Of a DNA stretch of 64,000 bases, positions 43,792 through 50,736 are shown piece after piece. Each line of letters opens with the position of its first letter. Positions within the stretch are counted from its first letter, which is position 1. The DNA is taken from positions 67,778-131,777 of the forward strand of contig JAEZZA010000002.1 of NCBI GenBank assembly GCA_023442525.1, in the 5' to 3' direction. Below the pieces are notes generated by a model. It searched no databases. It was not told the origin of the DNA and saw only the letters and a program-made list of their open reading frames with translations. Origin of the DNA: Bacteroidota bacterium. GTDB lineage: Bacteria > Bacteroidota > Bacteroidia > Bacteroidales > UBA10428. Both the position numbers and the translations under genes were made by a program.

Positions 43792-44745
43792 ATGAACCTC
43801 CAAACCATTGTCCATATTCCTGATCCTCCTTTCAGGATCAACTACACGACTCCCTGCCTGTTAATGGGATCGTGTTTTTCCGATTATATTGGTGTAATTA
43901 TGGAGGACTACTGCTTTCCGGTTTTGTTGAATCCCTTCGGAACCCTTTTCAATCCCGCATCAATCCAATCCGGTCTGATGAACCTGGTTCATAAGAAAAT
44001 TTATCATGCAGGCGACTTAAGATTTCATGACGGTCGATGGCTGAGTTTCGACCATTACACCGGCTTCACCCATGCGGATCGCGACAAGTGCCTGGCTCAT
44101 ATCAACGAGTCAGTTGCTAAGGCATCGATATGGTTAAAAAATGCCGGTTATTTGATACTCACCTTTGGCACGGCATGGATTTACCGTTTGCATGAAACGC
44201 GACAAATTGTGGCCAACTGCCATAAAATACCTCAATCGGAGTTTTCGAAGGAACTTATGAAACCCGGAGAAATAGTGATGCTGTATGATGACTTGCTTTC
44301 GGAACTTCGGGCATTCAACAGTAAACTGAAAATCATTTTTACCATAAGCCCGGTAAGACATTGGGCCGACGGCGCGGTGAATAACCAGTTAAGCAAATCA
44401 ATTCTGCATTTCGGCCTCAGCGAGATCCTGAAGCGAAACGAAAATACCTCGTATTTCCCATCGTACGAAATATATATGGACGAACTGCGCGACTATCGTT
44501 TTTATGCGGCTGACATGCTGCATCCGTCGAAACAGGGCGCTGAATATATATGGGAACGGTTTACCGCAACATGGTGCGACGATGAAACACGTACCATCAT
44601 GAAAAAAGTTGATCCTGTAATTCGTGCCTTACGTCATCGTCCGGTAAATCCCGATTCGGAATCCTACAAAAAATTCCGTGAATCCACCGAAAACAAAATC
44701 GCTGCCCTCAAAAACCAATATCCTTTTCTAAACTTTCCGGACTAG
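43792..44745 (+). CDS. GSCFA-family protein
   Basis: This 317-residue protein carries the family-defining motif LLMGSCFSDYIGVIMEDYCFPVLLNPFGTLFNPASI near residue 22. It continues with YLILTFGTAWIYRL, the segment NCHKIPQSEF, and IIFTISPVRHWADGAVNNQLSKSILH. The layout (G-S-C-F, then T-S-P-V-H/R, then a late D-x-x-H in AADMLHPSKQGAEYIW) fits a SGNH-like hydrolase/esterase, but the substrate is unknown. It follows the lipase-like gene by 10 bp, so the three genes from 42000 form a likely operon. Confidence 0.88.
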   Translation: MNLQTIVHIPDPPFRINYTTPCLLMGSCFSDYIGVIMEDYCFPVLLNPFGTLFNPASIQSGLMNLVHKKIYHAGDLRFHDGRWLSFDHYTGFTHADRDKCLAHINESVAKASIWLKNAGYLILTFGTAWIYRLHETRQIVANCHKIPQSEFSKELMKPGEIVMLYDDLLSELRAFNSKLKIIFTISPVRHWADGAVNNQLSKSILHFGLSEILKRNENTSYFPSYEIYMDELRDYRFYAADMLHPSKQGAEYIWERFTATWCDDETRTIMKKVDPVIRALRHRPVNPDSESYKKFRESTENKIAALKNQYPFLNFPD

Positions 44746-44806
44746 CAGCGCCTATCCCCCTCTGGGAGGCAACCCCCTACCCGCGGTCTCCCGACTGCTA
44801 TCCCAA

Positions 44807-44821
44807 CGATAACAGTTATCG
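44807..44821. promoter_or_regulatory. Perfect 7-1-7 palindrome before the pcm-like gene
   Basis: CGATAACAGTTATCG is a perfect 15-nt inverted repeat, 54 nt upstream of the -7 element at 44875. Its size and symmetry suit a dimeric regulator site. It might instead be the remnant of a GSCFA-gene 3'-end hairpin; no U-run follows. Confidence 0.35.
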
Positions 44822-44874
44822 CTGCCACGCGAAATTTGCTTGTCATAATTTTAACTGGAACAGAAGGTTTTATG

Positions 44875-44882
44875 TAACTTTG
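44875..44882 (+). promoter_or_regulatory. -7 element for the isoaspartyl methyltransferase gene
   Basis: TAACTTTG matches TAnnTTTG and lies 29 nt before the ATG at 44912. No clear -33 TTG at standard spacing. Confidence 0.55.
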
Positions 44883-44911
44883 ATAATACAGACCCGATAG
44901 AATAATTTCTG

Positions 44912-45631
44912 ATGAGGACAATCGCACTAACACTGATATTTATATTGATTTCCGTACGCTGTACCGGACAGCATAAGGCGCCGCCCGAAAACAATCTGCA
45001 ACTAAAAAGAGAGCAGATGGTAAAAAGGCAGATCGCAGCCCGCGGAATTACCAACACAAAAGTGTTATCGGCCATGCGTAAGGTTGAAAGGCATCTGTTT
45101 GTTCCCGAAGACAAAATTGATGACGCCTATGGCGATTATGCTGTTCCCATTGGTTACGGCCAGACTATATCGCAGCCTTATATTGTTGCCTTCATGACCG
45201 ACATCCTGGATGTAAAGCGTGATACAAAGGTTCTCGAAGTGGGAACAGGTTCAGGCTATCAGGCAGCAGTAATGGGAGAGATTTGCGATTCGGTATTTAC
45301 AATCGAGATCATTAAACCTCTTGCCGAAAAATCGAGAGAATTGTTGAAAAAACTCGGCTACCGTAACGTTTTTGTTAAGATTGGCGACGGGTACAAAGGA
45401 TGGCCGGAGTATGCACCATACGATGCAATTATAGTTACATGTTCACCGAGTCATATTCCTGAACCGCTTGTGGAACAACTTGCCGAAGGCGGTAAAATGG
45501 TCATTCCCGTTGGGAAATTGTTCAACCAGGAACTGGTGCTGCTGGTTAAAAACAAAGGAAAACTAAAGCAGCAGGCTATTCTGCCTGTGCGTTTCGTTCC
45601 CATGGTGAACGAGGAGAATCAGGAGTACTGA
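44912..45631 (+). CDS. pcm: Protein-L-isoaspartate O-methyltransferase, exported form
   Basis: The enzyme methylates isoaspartyl residues in damaged proteins to start repair. The 239-residue product has the full catalytic domain: MVKRQIAARGITNTKVLSAMRKVERHLFVPE, YGDYAVPIGYGQTISQPYIVAFMTDIL, the SAM loop KVLEVGTGSGYQAAVMGEI, and YDAIIVTCSPSHIPEPLVEQLAEGGKMVIPVG. Unlike the E. coli enzyme it starts with a hydrophobic signal (RTIALTLIFILISV), so it is probably exported to the periplasm; SVRC is not a standard lipobox. How SAM would be supplied there is unclear. It converges with the MG2/plug gene, 3 bp apart. Confidence 0.93.
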   Translation: MRTIALTLIFILISVRCTGQHKAPPENNLQLKREQMVKRQIAARGITNTKVLSAMRKVERHLFVPEDKIDDAYGDYAVPIGYGQTISQPYIVAFMTDILDVKRDTKVLEVGTGSGYQAAVMGEICDSVFTIEIIKPLAEKSRELLKKLGYRNVFVKIGDGYKGWPEYAPYDAIIVTCSPSHIPEPLVEQLAEGGKMVIPVGKLFNQELVLLVKNKGKLKQQAILPVRFVPMVNEENQEY

Positions 45632-45634
45632 TCG

Positions 45635-48040
45635 TTATTTCTCGTTAGTGGAGACGGTTTCAAAATAACCTGCATGTCCCGAATAAGAAATCCCCTGAAC
45701 ATCGAAGCGGTATTCTCCGCCGGTTAAAGGCTTGTCGAAAACTATCCGTGCCCTTCCGTTTGAATCGGTCATTATAACCGGATCCCACACCAGGGTATAG
45801 TTTATCCGGGGTTCTGCTTCAGGTTCATACTTTGGTTGATAGAACCGGCGTGGAGTGCTGTAACCCAGCATGTCGAATTCAATCCTGCCACGAACCATAA
45901 ACTGTCCTCTTTTTGTATAAACTGCTATTACGCCGTTGGCACCTCTGGCACCATAGAATGATGTTTTCGGACCTTTTAAAACTTCTACCCTTTCAATATC
46001 GTGGATGGGAATCGATTTAATGGCGTTAACATCCATAACCGGCATACCGTCGACCAGGTAAAGTGGCTGTGTATTGCCATACAATGTGTTGATTCCCCTG
46101 ATATGAACATTATCACCGGTAATCACTACGCCCGGCACCCGGCCTTTCATCACGTCGAGTATGTTCCCGTTCACCATATTGAAATCTTCATGATAAAGAA
46201 CATAATCCGGATCGCCATAAATTCCTTGCATACTGTTTTTCTTTCTTTCTTCCAAAGCCTGTTTCTCACGCTCATAAACTTTGCGGCTATCCTCAGCTAC
46301 TTCGGCCCGGTGTGCTTTCTTATCCCTTTCGGATATTGTAGTAAGCGTATAGTCGCCCTGGTAATTCACTACTTCCGTATTCTGATTATCAGCCAGAAGT
46401 ATTAACAGATTCCTTCGGCCCGAGGGTCTCCAGGCTTCTATCTTCACACTGACGGTGTCGTAATAAATAAGGTTTTCAAATTTGAATGTTCCCTTATCGG
46501 CAGAATACTGAGTATAAACATCATTGTAGGCATCCATAATCGAAAGTTGAATCTTGCAGTCTTCCAAAGGCAGGTTGAAAAAATCACGTGTGATTTTACC
46601 TGCAATGGTCAGCCCCTTCTCCTCGTGATACCTGATTTTGGGATAATCGCCGGCCAGCACACTGTTCCATTCGAATCTTCTCCATCCCTGTGTGAGCATA
46701 AGATTATCCATGGCCCGGATAAATTCTTCGTTCGAAAGCTTGAAATAATCAAGAGGGTCCTCGACGTATCCCTTAAGATCGGATAGCAGCAGAAGGTCAC
46801 TCAGAATATTATTCCGGTTTACTTCATTCGCTTTATTTATTTCTCTTGTTACGGAAAGAGAAAGGTTCGCACTTACAGGACGGTTTTGGCGGTCGACCGT
46901 ACGTATATCCACTGCTATTTTTTTGCCATCATCCGACATGGAATCCGATGCTGACAAACTGATCTTCATTAACCCCAAAAGATTTGAAAACACAAGCCTT
47001 TCGGCAATGGGAGTCCCTCTTGCCGAGAATACGGTGATCTGCATGATACCTCCTGGAAAATTGTTCCGGTTTAGGGTAAGTGTTGCCTTACCCTTGTTCA
47101 GCTTGATCACTTCACTGAAATATATCCGCCCTCCTATCTGACCTGCAACAATTACATCGCCCGGTTCGGTCCTGCTTGAAGTTAACTGAATGGCTACCTG
47201 TTCGCGTGTATTTTCCACCTGCATTACCAGGCCGCTTTCAAGTGCTTCATCAAGGGGTATTTTCCGGTCTTTTTCGCCGCTGATTACGGCGTGATACTTC
47301 CGACCCTTTTGAGGCGTTATATTGAACCGGCCTATTCCTTTATAGGAAGTTTTGAAAGTTGTTATCTGAATTCCCTTGTCATCGTAAATTGTCCCCTCCG
47401 CATCTACTCCTTTTCCGGTGCGGCTAATAGCTTTAAAAGCCACAACGCTTTGCAGGCCGTTAACCAGGTAGCCGCCTTCAGGCATAAACTGAATATCGGT
47501 CTCCGAACTCATTTCAACCCTCTCGGTAAGTTCTTTTTTGTTATGCCGGGCCTCACGCGGCGATATCAACCGGCTGTAGCCGGGATTGAAGATCTGGAAA
47601 TTTTTTTCAAAGTAGAATTCCGGGTCAAAATTCTGCATCCAGGCGGTAAAGGCTCTCAACTGGTACAGTCCCTCCGGCAGAGTATCCGACAGCATGATAT
47701 CACCAATGCCGAAACCATCGAACATCTGGATTCTTTTGATCTCAACACGGGTTTGGAAAGGACTGATCAGCTCAATATACAGGTTGGTGGTCATGGTGTC
47801 GGGCAGGTGATCGAGTCCGTCCACAAGGTAAGCCTTTATCCAGATAACCTCGCCTGCGATAAATTCCTTTTTGTCGATATGCAGATATACCTTCTTCTGC
47901 GGGTATAACGAAGTGAATTTGTGTAAAGCATCCCTGATCCTGTCGGCACGAGGATCGCTATCATCAAAGCCCGCGAGAAAAAAAATAATCAATGGCACAA
48001 CTAATACCTGCCAGGTTGGCCATGATCTGATAGTTTTCAT
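45635..48040 (-). CDS. Macroglobulin-like (MG2) protein with TonB-receptor plug domain
   Basis: ATG 48040 gives 801 residues starting MKTIRSWPTWQVLVVPLIIFFLAGF, a signal peptide or anchor. The upstream frame start at 48076 lacks one. Residues 40-150 contain FTSLYPQKKVYLHIDKKEFIAGEVIWIKAYLVD, the MG2-type strand pattern. Further Ig/macroglobulin-like domains follow. A C-terminal plug domain of TonB-dependent receptors lies near residues 630-720: VMKGRVPGVVITGDNVHIRG, PLYLVDGMPV and VEVLKGPKTSFYGARGANGVIAVYT. No barrel follows; it ends with WDPVIMTDSNGRARIVFDKPLTGGEYRFDVQGIS, another MG-like strand set. Probably an envelope protein; no function is assigned. Confidence 0.82.
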   Translation of the reverse strand: MKTIRSWPTWQVLVVPLIIFFLAGFDDSDPRADRIRDALHKFTSLYPQKKVYLHIDKKEFIAGEVIWIKAYLVDGLDHLPDTMTTNLYIELISPFQTRVEIKRIQMFDGFGIGDIMLSDTLPEGLYQLRAFTAWMQNFDPEFYFEKNFQIFNPGYSRLISPREARHNKKELTERVEMSSETDIQFMPEGGYLVNGLQSVVAFKAISRTGKGVDAEGTIYDDKGIQITTFKTSYKGIGRFNITPQKGRKYHAVISGEKDRKIPLDEALESGLVMQVENTREQVAIQLTSSRTEPGDVIVAGQIGGRIYFSEVIKLNKGKATLTLNRNNFPGGIMQITVFSARGTPIAERLVFSNLLGLMKISLSASDSMSDDGKKIAVDIRTVDRQNRPVSANLSLSVTREINKANEVNRNNILSDLLLLSDLKGYVEDPLDYFKLSNEEFIRAMDNLMLTQGWRRFEWNSVLAGDYPKIRYHEEKGLTIAGKITRDFFNLPLEDCKIQLSIMDAYNDVYTQYSADKGTFKFENLIYYDTVSVKIEAWRPSGRRNLLILLADNQNTEVVNYQGDYTLTTISERDKKAHRAEVAEDSRKVYEREKQALEERKKNSMQGIYGDPDYVLYHEDFNMVNGNILDVMKGRVPGVVITGDNVHIRGINTLYGNTQPLYLVDGMPVMDVNAIKSIPIHDIERVEVLKGPKTSFYGARGANGVIAVYTKRGQFMVRGRIEFDMLGYSTPRRFYQPKYEPEAEPRINYTLVWDPVIMTDSNGRARIVFDKPLTGGEYRFDVQGISYSGHAGYFETVSTNEK

Positions 48041-48109
48041 AACATGGATATTGATGTTTGTGGAACAAATAATCAAGATAAAAGTTACACATTATAATGA
48101 CCCCCAACA

Positions 48110-48151
48110 TTGGTTCAAACCATATTTTATTATTTTTGCATGATTGCAAAA
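48110..48151 (+). promoter_or_regulatory. yebC promoter overlapping a palindrome
   Basis: TTGG at 48110-48113 and TATTTTTG at 48131-48138 form a -33/-7 pair with 17 nt between them. TTTTGCA-TGAT-TGCAAAA (48134-48151) is a perfect 7-4-7 inverted repeat that overlaps the -7 element and the expected start site. This could be an operator, possibly autoregulatory, or a 5'-end hairpin. Confidence 0.55.
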
Positions 48152-48171
48152 ATAACCCTAAAAACACTTAT

Positions 48172-48912
48172 ATGTCAGGTCATAGCAAATGGTCGACTAT
48201 TAAAAGAAAGAAGGGAGCCCTCGACGCAAAAAGAGGTAAGATCTTTTCACGTATAGTTAAAGAAATTCAAATTGCAGTGAAGGAAAGCGGCCCCAGTCCC
48301 GAAGGAAACCCACGGCTGAGGCTTGCCATCCAGAATGCGAAGGGCGCCAACATGCCCAAGGAAAACGTCGACAGGGCTATTAATAAAGCCAGTAACGAAG
48401 CCGCCAATCTTCAGGAAGTCACTTTCGAAGGCTATGCACCTCACGGAGTGGCCATATTCCTCGAATGCACAACCGACAATAATCAGCGCACTGTAGGTAA
48501 CATCCGGGCTATTTTTAATAAAAGAGGCGGAAGGCTCGAAACAAACGGATCACTGTCATTCATTTTTGAACGGAAGGGTGTTTTTACAGTACCCAAAGGT
48601 GACATTGATCCTGAAGAATTCGAATTGGAAATGATTGATGCCGGAGTTGAAGATATTGAGCTTAATGACGATGTCTTTGAAATTACCTGTTCGGTTAAGG
48701 ACTTTGGTAAAATCCAGAAAAAACTCGACGAAAAGCAGTTAAAGGTAGAAAATGCGCAGCTTCAGCGTATTCCCAATGATACCAAAAAGCTCGACGTTGA
48801 TTCAGCCCTGAAAGTACTCAGGATCATCGAGGAATTCGAAGATGTCGACGACGTACAGTACGTCTACCACAACCTCGAAATGACCGACGAGCTGATGAAA
48901 GCTATGGAATAA
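48172..48912 (+). CDS. yebC: YebC/PmpR-family DNA-binding or translation factor
   Basis: ATG 48172 gives 246 residues starting MSGHSKWSTIKRKKGALDAKRGKIFSR, the invariant family N-terminus; the frame upstream is untranslated leader. Continuing motifs are AVKESGPSPEGNPRLRLAIQNAKGANMPKENVDRAINKA in pieces, YAPHGVAIFLECTTDNNQRT, RAIFNKRGGRLETNGSLSFIFERKG and YVYHNLEMTDELMKAM. Members have been described as transcription regulators and, more recently, as helping ribosomes through difficult sequences. It stands alone between the divergent MG2/plug gene and the leu operon. Confidence 0.96.
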   Translation: MSGHSKWSTIKRKKGALDAKRGKIFSRIVKEIQIAVKESGPSPEGNPRLRLAIQNAKGANMPKENVDRAINKASNEAANLQEVTFEGYAPHGVAIFLECTTDNNQRTVGNIRAIFNKRGGRLETNGSLSFIFERKGVFTVPKGDIDPEEFELEMIDAGVEDIELNDDVFEITCSVKDFGKIQKKLDEKQLKVENAQLQRIPNDTKKLDVDSALKVLRIIEEFEDVDDVQYVYHNLEMTDELMKAME

Positions 48913-48971
48913 AATTTCCAGGCTTCACGTTTCACTTAAAGACTCACCCATCACCTTTTTTTATTCTTCCC

Positions 48972-49001
48972 TTGCAATTATGATTTTTATCATTAAATTT
49001 G
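48972..49001 (+). promoter_or_regulatory. leu operon promoter
   Basis: TTG (48972-48974) and TAAATTTG (48994-49001) are separated by exactly 19 nt, an ideal match to the Bacteroidota -33/-7 promoter. The predicted start near 49008 leaves about 14 nt before the leader-peptide ATG at 49022. This strong promoter in front of a leader ORF and hairpins supports the attenuator interpretation. Confidence 0.8.
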
Positions 49002-49021
49002 CACTTCGAATTACGAAAACA

Positions 49022-49084
49022 ATGCTTAATCAGATCATTATCATTCTCGGTATTATTCTCGGTCTCCTTAGGACACCGGCGTGA
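49022..49084 (+). CDS. leuL: leu operon leader peptide (Ile/Leu-rich)
   Basis: This 20-codon ORF encodes MLNQIIIILGIILGLLRTPA: six Ile and five Leu, with I-I-I-I-L, I-I-L and L-L runs. It lies between a perfect promoter and a terminator hairpin, and its stop codon (49082-49084) is the first base triplet of RNA segment 2. This is the expected design of a branched-chain amino acid leader whose translation rate senses charged tRNA(Ile)/tRNA(Leu). It is not a shadow of another gene. The symbol leuL is by functional analogy with enterobacteria; there is no sequence homology claim. Confidence 0.8.
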   Translation: MLNQIIIILGIILGLLRTPA

Positions 49085-49147
49085 GAATGGTATATCTGTA
49101 TAGATTAAAATATAAAGAGCCATTCTCAAAAAGGGAATGGCTCTTTT
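49039..49147 (+). promoter_or_regulatory. leu transcription attenuator with alternative RNA structures
   Basis: Segment 1 (49039-49049, containing CATTCTC) can pair with segment 2 (49082-49092, GAGAATG core) in an 11-bp stem with two G.U pairs. Segment 2 TGAGAATGG (49082-49090) is the exact reverse complement of CCATTCTCA (49120-49128), segment 3, giving the antiterminator. Segment 3 also forms the left arm of the terminator (49114-49146). A ribosome stalled on Ile/Leu codons covers segment 1 and frees segment 2 for 2:3 pairing, so transcription continues. A ribosome at the stop covers segment 2, so 3:4 terminates. With no translation, 1:2 forms and 3:4 terminates. Confidence 0.8.
49114..49147 (+). 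terminator. leu attenuator terminator (segments 3:4)
   Basis: AAAGAGCCATTCTC (49114-49127) pairs with GGGAATGGCTCTTT (49133-49146): 14 bp with one G.U, loop AAAAA, followed by T and an AT-rich tail. It lies 30 nt before the leuA ATG, so it can only act as a premature terminator of the leu transcript. Confidence 0.85.
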
Positions 49148-49176
49148 GATTATTAATAACTTAATAAATAATTTAA

Positions 49177-50673
49177 ATGAGCGACAGATTGTATGTTTTC
49201 GACACCACGCTGCGCGACGGAGAACAGGTCCCGGGATGCCAGCTTAACACCGTAGAAAAAATTGAAGTGGCAAGAGCCCTCGAAGCGCTAGGTGTTGATG
49301 TCCTCGAAGCCGGATTTCCGATATCCAGTCCCGGCGATTTTCATTCTGTCGAAGAAATCTCCAAAGTTGTCAAAATCCCCACAATTTGCGCCCTTACCCG
49401 CGCCGTCGAAAAAGATATCGAAGTTGCGGCCGATGCACTTAAATTCGCCAAAAACAAGAGAATTCATACCGGAATTGGCACCTCCCCCTATCACATCAAA
49501 TACAAATTCAACTCCACTCCCGAAGAAATTATCGAAAGAGCCGTTGCCGCCGTTAAATACGCTAAGAAATACGTCGAGGACGTGGAATTCTACGCCGAAG
49601 ATGCCGGCCGCAGTGAAAACGAATATCTGGCACGTGTTATTGAAGCAGTGATCAAAGCAGGGGCAACGGTTGTTAATATACCGGACACTACAGGTTACTG
49701 CCTGCCCGCGGAATACGGTCAGAAAATCAGGTATCTGGTCGAAAATGTAAAAGGAATTCACAAAGCGGTGATATCAACACATTGCCATAACGACCTTGGA
49801 ATGGCAACTGCCAACTCGGTTTCGGGGATCATCAACGGAGCGCGACAGGTTGAAGTAACTATCAACGGGATTGGCGAAAGGGCCGGCAACACCTCTCTCG
49901 AAGAAGTGGTGATGATTATGAAAAGCCGTAAGCACCTGGGCATCGAAACTCAGATTGTAACGGAGAATATCTATAAAACAAGTCGTATGGTTTCTTCGCT
50001 GATGAATATGCCCGTGCAACCCAACAAGGCAATCGTCGGCCGTAATGCCTTCGCCCATTCATCGGGCATCCACCAGGATGGCGTGTTGAAAAACCGTGAA
50101 AACTACGAAATTATCGATCCTGTTGCCGTCGGTATCAGCGAATCGGTTATTGCGCTTACCGCCCGCAGCGGCAGAGCAGCACTCAAACACAGGCTTCAGA
50201 ACCTTGGCTACCGGATCGAAGGTCAACTGCTCGAACAGGTGTATGAGAAATTTCTCGAAGTAGCCGACCGGAAAAAAGAAGTTAAGGACGAAGACCTCGA
50301 ACTTTTGGTGGGCAACGAACAGGCCTTTAACGGTAAGGGCATCAAACTCGAACATCTTCAGATCATATCGGGAAAATCAACTATCCCGATGGCAGCCGTA
50401 ACGCTCAACATTAACGGTGAACTTTTTACCGCCACGGAGTCGGGTAACGGACCGGTAGATGCCGCATTCAAAGCAGTTAAAACTATTGTCCGGCACAATA
50501 TCCGTCTCGAGGAATTCCTTGTACAGGCCATCACCCGCGGAAGCGACGATGTGGGGAAAGTGCATATCCAGATCGAAAACCGGGGTAATTTTTATTACGG
50601 CTTCGCCGGACATACCGATATTCTCACTGCCTCAGTGGAAGCATTTATTAACGCAATCAATAAAATAGTCTGA
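49177..50673 (+). CDS. leuA: 2-isopropylmalate synthase
   Basis: LeuA condenses 2-oxoisovalerate with acetyl-CoA, the committed step of leucine synthesis. The 498-residue protein has LYVFDTTLRDGEQVPGCQLNTVEKIEVARALEALGVDVLEAGFP in pieces (catalytic RDGEQ), STHCHNDLGMATANSVSGI with metal-binding HxH, INGIGERAGNTSLEEVVM and AFAHSSGIHQDGVLK. The regulatory LeuA-dimer domain starts near residue 390, which fits the long form and suggests leucine feedback. It is preceded by the attenuator and followed by leuC. Confidence 0.97.
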   Translation: MSDRLYVFDTTLRDGEQVPGCQLNTVEKIEVARALEALGVDVLEAGFPISSPGDFHSVEEISKVVKIPTICALTRAVEKDIEVAADALKFAKNKRIHTGIGTSPYHIKYKFNSTPEEIIERAVAAVKYAKKYVEDVEFYAEDAGRSENEYLARVIEAVIKAGATVVNIPDTTGYCLPAEYGQKIRYLVENVKGIHKAVISTHCHNDLGMATANSVSGIINGARQVEVTINGIGERAGNTSLEEVVMIMKSRKHLGIETQIVTENIYKTSRMVSSLMNMPVQPNKAIVGRNAFAHSSGIHQDGVLKNRENYEIIDPVAVGISESVIALTARSGRAALKHRLQNLGYRIEGQLLEQVYEKFLEVADRKKEVKDEDLELLVGNEQAFNGKGIKLEHLQIISGKSTIPMAAVTLNINGELFTATESGNGPVDAAFKAVKTIVRHNIRLEEFLVQAITRGSDDVGKVHIQIENRGNFYYGFAGHTDILTASVEAFINAINKIV

Positions 50674-50700
50674 TTTGCAATATTCACAGGTAAACAATAA

Positions 50701-50728
50701 AAATCAAAAATTCTAAATAGTAAAATCT
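50701..50728 (+). repeat. A-rich heptad tandem repeat before leuC
   Basis: Four degenerate 7-nt units, AAATCAA, AAATTCT, AAATAGT and AAAATCT, end 8 nt before the leuC ATG at 50737. They share the AAAT(N)GT-like pattern with the array before leuD. They occupy the translation initiation region, where Bacteroidota genes usually have A-rich rather than Shine-Dalgarno sequences. Confidence 0.5.
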
Positions 50729-50736
50729 CTTTTCAA

